Shown: piece after piece, positions 7,938-19,592 of the stretch | Layout: each line of letters opens with the position of its first letter | Position numbering within the stretch: position 1 is the stretch's first letter | Assembly (NCBI RefSeq): GCF_002850745.1 | Contig: NZ_KZ559467.1 | Coordinates: 679,952-743,951, forward strand | Direction of reading: 5' to 3' | Origin: Nonomuraea indica | GTDB taxonomy: Bacteria; Actinomycetota; Actinomycetes; Streptosporangiales; Streptosporangiaceae | DNA: 64,000 nucleotides | Translations under genes and position numbers: made by a program | The notes under the pieces: model-generated | What the model was told of the DNA's origin: nothing | Database searches by the model: none | Seen by the model: the letters and a program-made list of their open reading frames with translations, nothing else

Positions 7938-8261
7938 TCAGTCGTGGTCATGCCCCTCGTGGTCCTCGTCCTCACTGGGCCCTTCGGAGGGCTCGACCCC
8001 CAGCACGGCCTCGCGGGGCTCGATCTCGTCGATGTGGTTCACCAGCTGCAGCACGTGGTCGGGCTCGATGAGCCACTGCAGCGCGGAGGCGCCCGTGTCG
8101 TCGGAGGTGACCAGCTCGGCCTGCTCGGCCCGCTCCTCGTCGGAGAGCTCGGCGTCGGGATGCCGGATCTCGGCGAGCGCGGCGGCCTGCAGCGCGTCCA
8201 CGTCGAGCACCTCCACGGTCAGCTCGACCGTCAGGCGCAGAAACTTCTCGTTATCGCTCAT
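7938..8261 (-). CDS. Small acidic protein with His-rich tail, unknown function, 107 aa
   Basis: The ATG at 8261 gives an acidic protein, MSDNEKFLRLTVELTVEVLD..., with a predicted helix containing many Glu/Ala and a C-terminal tail EDEDHEGHDHD. The tail could bind Ni, Zn or Co ions. A longer frame (to 8474) overlaps ung and is not coding in its upstream part. It lies only 10 nt downstream of the ung stop on the same strand, so the two are probably co-transcribed. I do not recognise the family. The His tail resembles metal-storage tails of nickel chaperones, but no such domain is present. Confidence 0.7.
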   Translation of the reverse strand: MSDNEKFLRLTVELTVEVLDVDALQAAALAEIRHPDAELSDEERAEQAELVTSDDTGASALQWLIEPDHVLQLVNHIDEIEPREAVLGVEPSEGPSEDEDHEGHDHD

Positions 8262-8271
8262 GGCGACGATG

Positions 8272-8949
8272 CTAGGGCAGCTTCCACTCGACAGGCGTCG
8301 CGCCTTGCTGGACGAGCAGCTCGTTCGCCCTGCTGAACGGCCGCGAGCCGAAGAAGCCGTTGCGCGCCGACAGCGGGGACGGGTGGGCCGACTCGATGCG
8401 CGGCACGCTGCCGAGCATCGGCGCGAGGTTGCGCGCGTCGCGGCCCCACAGGATGGCCACCAGCGGCGTGTCACGGGCCACGAGCGCCCGGATCGCCTGC
8501 TCGGTGACCTCCTCCCAGCCCTTGCCCCGGTGCGAGGCGGGCTTGCCGGGCATCACGGTCAGCACCCTGTTGAGCAGCAGCACGCCCTGCTCGGCCCAGG
8601 GCGTGAGGTCGCCGTTGGCGGGCCGGGGCAGGCCCAGGTCGCTCTCCATCTCCTTGTAGATGTTGAGCAGGCTGCCCGGCAACGGCCGGACGTCCGCGGC
8701 CACGGAGAAGGACAGCCCGATGGGGTGTCCGGGGGTCGGGTAGGGGTCCTGCCCGACGATCAGCACCTTGACCTCGTCGAAGGGCTGGTTGAAGGCGCGC
8801 AGCACGTGCGCGCCGGCGGGCAGGTACTGCCTGCCCTCGGCGATCTCCTTGCGGAGGAACTCGCCCATCTGGGAGATCCGCTCGGCCACGGGCTCAAGAG
8901 CCCGTGCCCATCCGGCTTCGACGATTTCGTTCAGGGGACGACCGGCCAT
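8272..8949 (-). CDS. ung: Uracil-DNA glycosylase, family 1
   Basis: A 225-aa cytosolic base-excision repair enzyme that removes uracil from DNA. The water-activating motif GQDPYP is at residues 66-71 (Asp68 catalytic). The uracil-binding FS and LLLN segments are at 80-81 and 124-127, and the DNA-intercalation loop HPSPLS is at 189-194 (His189). The length and all motifs are those of active family-1 UDG. The ATG at 8949 gives the expected N-terminus. Transcription continues into the small acidic gene 10 nt downstream. Confidence 0.96.
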   Translation of the reverse strand: MAGRPLNEIVEAGWARALEPVAERISQMGEFLRKEIAEGRQYLPAGAHVLRAFNQPFDEVKVLIVGQDPYPTPGHPIGLSFSVAADVRPLPGSLLNIYKEMESDLGLPRPANGDLTPWAEQGVLLLNRVLTVMPGKPASHRGKGWEEVTEQAIRALVARDTPLVAILWGRDARNLAPMLGSVPRIESAHPSPLSARNGFFGSRPFSRANELLVQQGATPVEWKLP

Positions 8950-9024
8950 GACCGACGAGCTTATCCAGGTCTGGTACGGCCTGCGCCCGGATCCGGGATG
9001 CCGGCCGTACCAGAATGATCACGA

Positions 9025-9061
9025 CGGAGCCCCGCACCCCCCCGAGGAGTGCGGGGTTCCG
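9025..9061. terminator. Terminator hairpin at the end of the sugar importer operon
   Basis: CGGAGCCCCGCAC (9025-9037) pairs with GTGCGGGGTTCCG (9049-9061), 12 Watson-Crick pairs plus one G-T pair, with an 11-nt loop. It sits 14 nt past the stop of the minus-strand permease gene. Confidence 0.75.
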
Positions 9062-9074
9062 CCGTGGGCGGTGC

Positions 9075-9983
9075 CTACTTGACCGAGCCCGCCATCATGC
9101 CCTGCACGAAGTAGCGCTGGAACGCGAAGAACAGGATCAGCGGGATGATCAGCGACAGGAAGGCACCGGAGGACAGGATGTCCACGTTGGAGCCGAACTG
9201 CCGCATCTGGGACTGGAGCGCCTTGGTCATCGGCTGGTTGCCGGCGTCGGCGAAGACCAGCGCGATGAGCATGTCGTTCCACACCCAGAGGAACTGGAAG
9301 ATGCCGAGCGAGGCGATCGCCGGTTTGCCCAGCGGGAACACCACCGTGGCGAAGATCTTCCACTCCGACGCGCCGTCCATCCGGGCGGCCTCGAGGAGCG
9401 AGGACGGGATGCCGACGAAGAAGTTGCGGAGCAGGAAGATGGCGAACGGCAGGCCGAACGCGACGTGGAAGAGCACCACGCCGGGGATCGTGCCGAAGAT
9501 CTGCAGATTGCCGTAGAGCGAGGCGATCGGGATCAGCGCGATCTGGATCGGCACGATGAGCAGCCCGATCACGACGAGGAACAGCGTGTCGCGGCCGGGG
9601 AAGTCCATCCAGGCGAAGGCGTAGGCCGCCATGGCGGCGATGCCGATCACCAGGATCGTGGTGGGCACCGTGATGGCCACGGTGTTCCAGAACGACGCGG
9701 TGAAGCCGCTGGACAGCAGGTTGGCGTAGTTCTGCAGGGTCAGCTCGGCGGGCTTGGTGAAGACGGTCCACCAGCCCTCGGCGTTGTTGACCTCGACCGA
9801 GCGCATCGAGACGACCAGCAGGCCGAGCGTCGGCACCAGCCAGAACAGGCCGAGCAGCACCATGATGACCTGGATGGCGCCGCTGCCGACCCGGTCGACG
9901 ATGCGGCTGGCCAGGCCCCGGCGCGGGGTGCCCGCGTGCAGTCCGGAGGCGGGGGGAGCAGCCGGGGCTGTCGCGGTGGTCAT
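9075..9983 (-). CDS. Carbohydrate ABC transporter permease, MalG family
   Basis: A 302-aa inner-membrane permease with six transmembrane segments and the cytoplasmic EAA loop EAARMDGASEWKIFATVVFPL (given here as EAARMDGASEW ... VVFPL) that docks on the ATPase. The ATG at 9983 overlaps the stop of the upstream MalF-type gene (ATGA, 9980-9983). The frame continues open to 10265 but that part is a shadow of the partner gene. It pairs with the MalF-type permease to import an oligosaccharide, probably an alpha-glucoside given treZ and treS nearby. No ATPase is encoded in the cluster, so a shared MsiK-type ATPase elsewhere is expected; this is knowledge from related actinomycetes, not seen here. 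Confidence 0.93.
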   Translation of the reverse strand: MTTATAPAAPPASGLHAGTPRRGLASRIVDRVGSGAIQVIMVLLGLFWLVPTLGLLVVSMRSVEVNNAEGWWTVFTKPAELTLQNYANLLSSGFTASFWNTVAITVPTTILVIGIAAMAAYAFAWMDFPGRDTLFLVVIGLLIVPIQIALIPIASLYGNLQIFGTIPGVVLFHVAFGLPFAIFLLRNFFVGIPSSLLEAARMDGASEWKIFATVVFPLGKPAIASLGIFQFLWVWNDMLIALVFADAGNQPMTKALQSQMRQFGSNVDILSSGAFLSLIIPLILFFAFQRYFVQGMMAGSVK

Positions 9984-11368
9984 GCGTTCTCCCTCCTGAA
10001 CCTGCGGATGTTCATGATCATGAAGGGCAGGACCAGGATGAGCAGGAAGATCGCCAAGGCGCTGCCGAGCCCCTGGTTGTTCCCGCCGCCGAACGAGACG
10101 CGCCACATCTCCAGCGCGACCACGTTCGCCTCCGGTTGGACCGACGACGGCGCGATGATGAACACCAGGTCGAACACCTTCAACGTATTGATGATCATCG
10201 TCACGAAGACGACGAGCAGCACCGGCGAGAGCAGCGGCACGGTGATCTTGCGGAACACCTGCCACTCCGTCGCGCCGTCGATGCGGGCCGCCTCCAGCGC
10301 GTCACGCGGGATGGCCGCCAGGCCCGCCGCGATCAGCACCATGGCGAACCCGGCCCACACCCAGACGAACGCGCCGATGATCGCCGGTGTGATGAGCGTC
10401 GGGCCGAGCCAGGTGAGGCCGTTGTAGGCGGCCTCGAAGTTGCTCTGCGGCAGCCGCACGACGTAGGAGCCGGCGGCCAGGCCCTCGAACCGGAACGAGC
10501 CGTCGTCGGCCGTGGTCGCGGTCGCGGCCACCTGCCCGTCACTCCCGACGGCCTCCACCGTCATGCCCGGCAGGCCCTTCTCGGTGGCGTCCACGGCGTT
10601 GCTCTGGCCGCCGCCGCCCGGCGTGAAGTCGAACCAGACCGTGCCGGCCAGCTCGTCGCCGCCCTGCGGGGTCTTGGCCGGCTGAGCGTCGGCGGGCATG
10701 ACGGCCGGCTTGACGCCGACGATCGGGATCAGCACCGGCCGGCCCGTCTGGACGGGCTGCTTGGTGACGACCGCGCCGCCCTGGGCCGCGACCGGCGACT
10801 GGTCGCCCTCGCGGGCGCGGGCCTCCGGGTAGCCCTGGGAGGAGGAGAACGTGTCGTTGATGGTGGTGAGCACGGCGTTGGCCACGCCCTTGTCGGGGTC
10901 CTCGTCGTACACCAGGCGGAAGATGACGCCGGCGGCCATCAGCGAGACCGCCATCGGCATGAAGACGATCAGCTTGAAGGCCGTCGCCCACCGGATGCGC
11001 TCGGTCAGCACCGCGAAGATGAGACCCAGCGTGGTGATGACGATCGGCGCCACGACGACCCAGATCAGGTTGTTCCTGATCGTGGTGAGCATTCCGCCGT
11101 CGGTGAAGATCGTGACGTAGTTGCCCAGGCCGACGAAGCCGGTGCCGGCGGCGTCGAAGAGGCTGCGGAAGATCGAGAAGACGATCGGGTAGACCACCCA
11201 GACTCCCAGCAGCAACGCCGCCGGGAGAAGGAAGGCGAGCGCGACCGCAGGAGAGGGGCCGAGGCGCAGTTTCTTGTGGGGGGTATCAGCCGGTCCGGGG
11301 GAGTCCCCGCGCGAGTCGCTTCCCTCGCGCGGGGCCACCGGGCCGTCCAACCGTTCGGTCACGGCCAT
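9980..11368 (-). CDS. Carbohydrate ABC transporter permease, MalF family, with inserted Cna-B/SdrD-like domain
   Basis: This 462-aa permease is about 150 residues longer than usual. Membrane segments begin near residues 41, 103 and 131. After the third, residues 155-325 form an inserted extracytoplasmic region: a low-complexity linker (175-238), then a beta-sandwich-like domain (239-310). The latter has GTVWFDFTPGG, KGLPGMTVEAV, TATTADDGSFRFEGLAAGSYVVRLP, the pattern of carboxypeptidase-regulatory/SdrD-B/Cna-B repeats (shown in parts). Normal permease sequence resumes at 321 with the EAA loop at 359-370. The insert occupies the place of the large P2 loop of MalF, which contacts the binding protein. 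It may help dock one or both of the two binding lipoproteins encoded upstream. Confidence 0.9.
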   Translation of the reverse strand: MAVTERLDGPVAPREGSDSRGDSPGPADTPHKKLRLGPSPAVALAFLLPAALLLGVWVVYPIVFSIFRSLFDAAGTGFVGLGNYVTIFTDGGMLTTIRNNLIWVVVAPIVITTLGLIFAVLTERIRWATAFKLIVFMPMAVSLMAAGVIFRLVYDEDPDKGVANAVLTTINDTFSSSQGYPEARAREGDQSPVAAQGGAVVTKQPVQTGRPVLIPIVGVKPAVMPADAQPAKTPQGGDELAGTVWFDFTPGGGGQSNAVDATEKGLPGMTVEAVGSDGQVAATATTADDGSFRFEGLAAGSYVVRLPQSNFEAAYNGLTWLGPTLITPAIIGAFVWVWAGFAMVLIAAGLAAIPRDALEAARIDGATEWQVFRKITVPLLSPVLLVVFVTMIINTLKVFDLVFIIAPSSVQPEANVVALEMWRVSFGGGNNQGLGSALAIFLLILVLPFMIMNIRRFRRENA

Positions 11369-11374
11369 CCCTCT

Positions 11375-12697
11375 TTACTTCCAGGCCTTCTTGGCCTCGG
11401 CCTCAAGGGCCTCCTGAGCGCCCTTGACGTCGCTGGGGTCGCGCAGGAAGTCCTGCAGGACCTTCCACTCGCCCTTGCCGTCGGTGCCGCCGAAGGCGCT
11501 CGGCGCGAGGTCGGACATGTCGTAGCGGACGGCGTCACCGGCCTCGACGATGGTCTTGCCGAGCTGCTTGGTCAGGTCGTCCGGGTAGTTGTCGGGGGAG
11601 ACGTTCTTGTTGGGGGACAGGTAGCCGGGGAGCTTGGCCCAGACCTCGCCGCCCTCCTTGGAGGCGAGGAACTCCAGCAGCGCCATGGCGCCGGGGGAGT
11701 CCTTCATCGCCACGGCGACGTCACCGCCGAGGACGACCGGGGCGGTGTCGCCCGCCTTGGGGAACGGGAAGTACTTGGCGTCCTCGCCGACCTTGGCGCC
11801 GGCCTGGACGACCGGGGTGGCCACGAAGTCGGCCTCGATGACCATGGCGGCCTTCTTCTGGCCGAAGACCTTGGTCACACAGGTCGGGAAGTCGGTCTGC
11901 AGGGCGCCGGAGTTGCCGTCGGCGACGAACTCCTTCTTGCCGGCGATCTGCGCGATCTTCTCCAGCGCGGTGGCCACGCTGGGGTCGGTCCACGGGATCT
12001 CGTGCTTGGCGAGCTGGTCGTACTTCTCGGGGCCGGCCGAGGAGAGGTAGACGTTCTCGAACAGGTCGGTCAGCGTCCAGCCGGAGGCGCCGCAGAAGGA
12101 GAACGGCGGGGTGCCGGAGTCGGCGATCGTCTGGGAGGCCTTGACGAGCTCGTCCCAGGTGGCGGGCGGCTGCACGCCGGCGTCCTCGAACGCCTTGGCC
12201 TGGTACCACACCAGCGACTTGTGGGCGGCCTTGACGAGCACGCCGTAGACCTTGCCGTCGGCGGAGCCCAGCTCCTTCCAGTACGGCGTGTAGTTGTCGT
12301 CGATCTGCTTGGTGACCGCGTCGGTGAGCGGCTTGAGCGCGTTCTGCTCGGCGTACTGCTGCACCAGGCCCGGCTGCGGCAGGATCGCCACGTCGGGCGG
12401 GCTGCCGCCCTGGATGCGCGGGCCGAGGTAGGCGCCGGTGTCCTCACCGGTGGAGGCGTAGGTGACCACGGCGCCGGTCTTCTCGGAGAAGGCCTTGAGC
12501 ACCTGCTCGAAGTTCTTCTGCTCGTCGCCGGTCCACTTGGCGGCGACCTCGAGCTTGACGCCCTCCAGGGTCTTGGCGCCGCCGCCCGTGGCGGCCGAAC
12601 TCGACGTGGTGGGCTGCGTGGTGGTGGGGGCGTTGCCGCAGGCGGCGACTGCTACCGCGAGCCCGGCCAGGACCGCTGCTGCTCTGGCTGATCGCAT
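11375..12697 (-). CDS. Extracellular sugar-binding lipoprotein, family 1 (binding protein A)
   Basis: A 440-aa solute-binding protein with a signal peptide and lipobox VAAC, Cys20 being lipidated, followed by a Thr/Ser/Gly linker to about residue 40. The mature part has the features of the MalE/AglE class: KWTGDEQKNFEQVLKAF, a DVAILPQPG segment, VYGVLVKAA and WTDPSVATALEKI. It captures a sugar outside the membrane for the two permeases just downstream (6 nt gap). The substrate is probably an alpha-glucoside; that is inferred from context. A second, unrelated-looking binding protein is encoded 7 nt upstream. Confidence 0.92.
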   Translation of the reverse strand: MRSARAAAVLAGLAVAVAACGNAPTTTQPTTSSSAATGGGAKTLEGVKLEVAAKWTGDEQKNFEQVLKAFSEKTGAVVTYASTGEDTGAYLGPRIQGGSPPDVAILPQPGLVQQYAEQNALKPLTDAVTKQIDDNYTPYWKELGSADGKVYGVLVKAAHKSLVWYQAKAFEDAGVQPPATWDELVKASQTIADSGTPPFSFCGASGWTLTDLFENVYLSSAGPEKYDQLAKHEIPWTDPSVATALEKIAQIAGKKEFVADGNSGALQTDFPTCVTKVFGQKKAAMVIEADFVATPVVQAGAKVGEDAKYFPFPKAGDTAPVVLGGDVAVAMKDSPGAMALLEFLASKEGGEVWAKLPGYLSPNKNVSPDNYPDDLTKQLGKTIVEAGDAVRYDMSDLAPSAFGGTDGKGEWKVLQDFLRDPSDVKGAQEALEAEAKKAWK

Positions 12698-12704
12698 AAT
12701 GACC

Positions 12705-13952
12705 TCACTGGGTTCTCAGGATCTCTTCGAGTTCGGTTTTCATGGAGGCCGCCACGTCGCGGGCGGACTCCTGATAAGGGGGGCTGAGCGCCTTGGAGAC
12801 CGAACTGGCGATCACCAGGCTCAGCTGGTTGTAGTTGGCGCTGACCGGCCGCGGCTTGGCGGCGAGGATGCTCTCCTTGAGCACGGGCAGGTAGGGGAAG
12901 CGCCTGACGAGCTCGGGGTCGTCGTAGAGCTCGGTCCACACCGGCGGGAACGACCCCTCGGTGAGCACCCGGCGCTGGTTGTCCAGGCCCGTGAAGTAGC
13001 GGATGAACTCCTGTGCGGTCTGCTGGTGCTTGGAGGAGGCGCTGACGGCGAGGTTGGCCCCGCCGAGCGTGCTGGACCCCGGCCCGTCGAGACCGGGGAG
13101 CCTGGTGACTCCCACCTTGTCGCCCAGCTCGCCCCTGGCCGGGCCGTAGGCGTGCGGCCAGTTGCGGGCGAAGGTGAGGCGGCCTTCCTGGAAGGCCAGC
13201 CGTGACTCCTCCTCCTTGTAGGTCAGGGACTCGGTGGGGATCCAGCCCTCCCGCAGGCCCTGGCGGAGGAAGTCGAGAGCGGTGCCGGCCTTGGCCACGT
13301 CGAGCGTGACCTTGGCGCCGTCGGGGCTGACGACCTGGCTGCCGGCCGACTGCACAGCCTCGGAGAAGTTGACCGTCAACCCCTCGTACGCGAGGAACTG
13401 TCCGCCGTAACCTCCTATATTGTGCTTTTTGGTTACTTCTAGTGCTTGTTCACGAAGTTCCGCCCAGGTTCGCGGCGGCTTCTTCACCAGATCGGTCCGG
13501 TAGTAGAGCAGTCCGGCGTTGCTTGTGTACGGGACGGCCCACAGCTTGTCCTTGTAGACCGCGGTCTCCACGACGGGCGGCAGGAACCTGTCGAGCGGGA
13601 AGAGCCCGCGCTCCAGGGGGATGATCCAGCCGTTCTCCGCGAACTCCGCGGTCCACACCACGTCCAGGCCGAGCACGTCGTAGCGGGTGCTACGGGCCTG
13701 GAGGTTGGCGACCATCTGCGCGCGCTGCTCGTCCGAGGCCTCGGGTAGTTCGAGGAGCGTCACCTTCTCGGCCGGGTGGGCCTGGTTCCAGCGGTCCAGC
13801 AAGGGTTGCAGGTACGCCGTGGTGTCGCGTCCGGTGGCGAACGTGATGGGGCCTGTTCCGCCCGTCTCCGCGTCGCCGCCGCCCTCGTCGCCCGCGACCG
13901 CGCACCCGGCCGTCAAGATCACGGCCATGGTGAGCGAGAGCGCGCGAAGCAC
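12705..13952 (-). CDS. Extracellular sugar-binding lipoprotein, family 1 (binding protein B)
   Basis: The first gene of the importer operon. GTG at 13952 follows GGAGG about 8 nt upstream. The 415-aa product has a very short lipoprotein signal with lipobox TAGC (Cys17). The body resembles LpqY/ThuE-type trehalose/maltose binders: FATGRDTTAYLQPLLDRWN, YDVLGLDVVWTAEFAENGWI and LWAVPYTSNAGLLYYR are the telling segments. Only 7 nt separate it from binding protein A, so one permease pair may serve two binding proteins. The substrate guess (trehalose or maltose) is from family resemblance and context. Confidence 0.92.
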   Translation of the reverse strand: MLRALSLTMAVILTAGCAVAGDEGGGDAETGGTGPITFATGRDTTAYLQPLLDRWNQAHPAEKVTLLELPEASDEQRAQMVANLQARSTRYDVLGLDVVWTAEFAENGWIIPLERGLFPLDRFLPPVVETAVYKDKLWAVPYTSNAGLLYYRTDLVKKPPRTWAELREQALEVTKKHNIGGYGGQFLAYEGLTVNFSEAVQSAGSQVVSPDGAKVTLDVAKAGTALDFLRQGLREGWIPTESLTYKEEESRLAFQEGRLTFARNWPHAYGPARGELGDKVGVTRLPGLDGPGSSTLGGANLAVSASSKHQQTAQEFIRYFTGLDNQRRVLTEGSFPPVWTELYDDPELVRRFPYLPVLKESILAAKPRPVSANYNQLSLVIASSVSKALSPPYQESARDVAASMKTELEEILRTQ

Positions 13953-14079
13953 CGTGTTACCTCCATGTTCAATGGGGTTACATACGTGTTAGGTAGATGC
14001 ATTCATGTTATGCACACAGGTAATCTGTGGGTCAACGGATTGCGATGTAACGCCTACGTAACACAAGGGGAGGTGAGGC
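13953..14079. promoter_or_regulatory. Divergent control region between the sugar importer and the PadR-exporter operon
   Basis: A 127-bp AT-rich stretch with a set of related half-sites: GTGTTAC (13954-13960) mirrored by GTAACAC (14058-14064), GTTACAT (13977-13983) mirrored by ATGTAAC (14045-14051), and TGCAT/ATGCA (13998-14002/14010-14014, 7-nt spacer). These nested inverted repeats flank the likely start sites and would suit the PadR-type regulator encoded immediately to the right, perhaps acting on both directions. No convincing -35/-10 pair is assigned. Confidence 0.5.
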
Positions 14080-14582
14080 GTGCGGCTACACCTGCTGGCG
14101 CTTCTGGCTAAAGAGCCCGCCCACGGCTACGAGCTGAAGCAGGCACTCGAGCAGACCTTCGGCAGCGCCTACCCGTCCCCCAACATCGGGCAGATCTACG
14201 TCACGCTCGGCAGGCTGGAGAAGGACGGCCTCGTCAAGGCCGTCGACGTGGAGCAGTCCAACCGGCCGAACAAGAAGGTCTACTACCTGACCGCCAAGGG
14301 CCGTGAGACCCTCACCCTCTGGGTGGACGAGCCCACCGAGGGTCCTCGCGTGCGCGACGAGTTCTTCATGAAGCTGGTGCTGGCCCCGCTCACCGGGATC
14401 GCCGACCGCATGGCGCTCATCAACCGTCAGCGACGGCACTATCTTTCCCTCATGGGCGACCTCAACGATCTCCTCTCCCGCACGGCGCCTGACGACCATG
14501 TGCAGGCGCTGCTCATCGAAGGCGCCATGCTGCACCTGCAGGCGGATCTCGACTGGCTGGAGCGCTGCCAGGAGGACCTGAC

Positions 14583-14586
<4 letters not shown>
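14080..14586 (+). CDS. PadR-family transcriptional regulator
   Basis: A 168-aa winged-helix regulator. The PadR pattern is clear: LLALLAKEPAHGYELKQALEQ, NIGQIYVTLGRLEKDGLV and KKVYYLTAKGRETL in the DNA-binding domain (1-85), then an alpha-helical dimerisation domain (95-168). GTG at 14080 is preceded by GGGGAGGTG. Its stop overlaps the ATG of the ABC ATPase (ATGA, 14583-14586), so it is the first gene of a three-gene operon. It very likely represses this operon, and relief by a membrane-active compound would induce the exporter; the ligand is unknown. Confidence 0.92.
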
Positions 14587-15307
<721 letters not shown>

Positions 15308-15311
<4 letters not shown>

Positions 15312-17578
15312 GCACGATGCGGGCAGGCGGCCGCTGGATCAGGGCCGACCTGCGGGCCAGGAAGGGGCAGGCCGCCCTCACCGTGCTGGCGGTGGCCGGC
15401 ATCGTGGCGGCCCTGATCGCCGCCGTCACCCTCCTCGAGGACGGCACCAACCCGTGGCGCGGGCTGTTCGCCCAGACCAACGGCGCCCACGTGTGGTTCT
15501 ACACCAAGGACAGCCCCACCGTCGCGGTCGGCGCCATCGACGGCGTCACCCACGTCGCCGGGCCCTACCGCTCGGCGCCGGTCACCGTCGCCCAGGACGG
15601 CAAGAAGGAGCCCACCTCGCTGCGCGCCATGCCGTCCGCACCGGCCGGGGTGGCCAGGCCCGTGGTCGCCGAAGGCCGCTGGCTCGACCCCTCGCAGGCC
15701 GACGGGGTGGTGGTCGAGCGCTCGTTCGCCTCCGCGCTGCGGGTGAAGGTCGGCGCGCCGTTCACCGTCATCGCGCTGAGCGGCGAGCGTCACACCCTGT
15801 ACGTGCGCGGCATCGCCGACTCGGCCGAGCAGGGCTTCTTCCCCGAGTGGACGCCCGGCCTGGCCTGGGTCCTGCCGGGCACCCTCGACCGGATCGAGCC
15901 GATGCTGGGCCGCAGCGAGTGGGTCACCGGCCTGCGGCTGACCGACGCCGACGCGGCGCAGATCGTCTCCCAGCGCGTCGTCGTCATGCTGGACGACCAG
16001 CTCCAGCGCGTCTACACCTGGCGCGAGGTGCGCGCCGCCATGGAGCTCGACAACCGGCTGCTGGGCACGCTGCTGGCCCTGTTCGGCGTGGTGGGGCTGG
16101 TCGCCGCCGCGCTCGCGCTGGCCAACGCGGCGGGCGGCCGGGTGCTCGGCCAGCTCCGCGACCTGGCCACGCTCAAGTCGATGGGCTTCACCCGAGGGCA
16201 GGTGGCGCTGCTGCTGCTCACCGAGCACGGCTCGCTCGGGCTGCTCGGCGTCCTGCTGGGCGCCGTGGCCGGCTGGGCGGCCACCGTGGCCGTGCTGGGC
16301 GCCTCGCTCGTCGCGCCGATGCCCGTCCTCACCATCGTGGCCAGCACCGCGCTGGTCGTCCTCGCCGCGGTCGGCGTGCCCGCCTGGCGCGGCGGCCGCA
16401 CGCCGCCCATCCCCGCCGCCCCGGCCGTGCCGCCGCGCGGCCACCTGTCGCGGCTGGCCCGGCTGGCCCTGCTCGTCCGGCTGCCGCCCGCGCTGATCCT
16501 CGGCACCCGCGACGCCTTCACCCGGCGGGTGCCCGCGTTCCTGACGGTCTTCGGGCTGGCCGTGCCCATGATGATGATCACCATCGGGCTGGGCGTGTGG
16601 GCCACGCTCGACAACTTCCTCAGCCATCCCGAGCAGGTCGGCCAGCACGCCGCCCTGCACGTGCGCGCCGGCAAGCTGGAGCCGGCCCAGGCCGAGCGGC
16701 TCGTCAGGCGCGACCCCGGCGTGCTCGCCGTGTATCCCGGCGCCGAGGTGAACGCCCTGGCGCCCGGCGAGGCCCGTTCCATCCGGGTGCGCGCGCTCGG
16801 CGGCTCCGCGAGCGGGGCCTACCCGTTCCCGGTGGTCGAGGGCCGCCTGTACGGCCAGCCCGGCGAGGCCGTGGCCGGGCAGGGGCTGTTCGACCTGCTG
16901 GGCGCGAAGATCGGGGACCGGGTGCGGCTGACCGTGGGCGGCTCGCCGCTCATCGTGCGCATCGTCGGCCGCACCGTCGAGCCCGACCTCGACGGCGAGG
17001 TGCTGTCGGTCGGCCTCGACAGCCTGGCGGCCAAGGACGCGGTCCCGCCCGAGTTCTACGCGCTCGCGCTGCGGCCCGGCGCCGACCCCGCCGAGGTGCG
17101 GGCCAGGCTGCTGGCGGCGTCCGGGGAGGGGCTCGACGTGCAGCGGGTCGTCAACCCGGCCGACCGGCTGACGATCATCCGCGTGGTGATCGTGGCGCTC
17201 ATCGTGCTGCTGTCGCTGATCGGCCTCGCCAACCTGCTCACCGCCTGCGCGCTCGGCCTGCGCGACCACGCCTTCGACCTGGCCGTCCTCAAGGCCATGG
17301 GGCTCACGCCGCGGCAGGTGATGGCCACGCTGGTGACCGGGAGCGGGCTGCTCGTCGTCCTGGGCGTGGCCGTGGGCACGGCCGTGGGGGTGTCCGTCGT
17401 GACCGGTCTCATCGACCTCCAGGGGCACACCAGCGGCGTCGGCGCGGGCATCGGCCGCCCGCCGTCGCCCCTGACGTTGACGCTGGCCGTCCTGGCGGCC
17501 GTGGGGGCGGCGCTCGCGGTCGCGATCATCCCCGCCCGCCGCGCCGCCCGCGCCCAGGTGCCGATCGCCACCCGCTGA
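15308..17578 (+). CDS. FtsX-like ABC transporter permease, 756 aa
   Basis: A large membrane protein with one N-terminal helix (about residues 22-44), an extracellular MacB-like periplasmic-core region (45-250), three helices between about 255 and 350, a further helix near 415-435, a second extracytoplasmic domain (440-610), and three helices at the end. This is the two-domain FtsX arrangement common in Gram-positive antibiotic/lipoprotein exporters. ATGA coupling to the LolD-type ATPase shows that they form one complex. The cargo is unknown; PadR control suggests response to an antimicrobial or phenolic compound. Confidence 0.92.
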
Positions 17579-17586
17579 ACACGCGA

Positions 17587-17627
17587 GAAGGCGGTGCCCG
17601 CCCCGCGAGGGGACGGACACCGCCTTC
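17587..17627. terminator. Bidirectional terminator between the FtsX-like gene and treS
   Basis: GAAGGCGGTG (17587-17596) pairs perfectly with CACCGCCTTC (17618-17627); additional G/C pairing is possible inside the loop. It lies between two convergent genes, 9 nt after one stop and 13 nt after the other. Confidence 0.75.
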
Positions 17628-17639
17628 AGGCGGGCCCGC

Positions 17640-19328
<1,689 letters not shown>

Positions 19329-19592
19329 AGGTCGCTCACAGAAGGAGATGTGGGCAGGACGGAGTCACCGGTTCCCCGGCGTTTACATGTGGTGACCGCG
19401 CCGCCTGGGGTCGTCATCCCTGCAACCCCAGTGCCCTTGACGGGACCGGATTTGTGATCCGGGTGCTCCCGCTCGATGCGGCGCTTACGGGCCGAACACT
19501 ATCAGCCCGGTGGCTTTCCGGAACCTGCTTATGCGGTGATCTCTTCGTACCCTGGATACCTCAACGTAATCACCCTGTTACCCACAGTTCAT

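Noticed and set aside
19329..19592. A small gene or RNA in the gap between treS and the asparagine-synthase-like gene
   Set aside because: No frame with a ribosome site and coding composition, no tRNA-like fold; it probably holds only the treS promoter and the upstream gene's 3' end.
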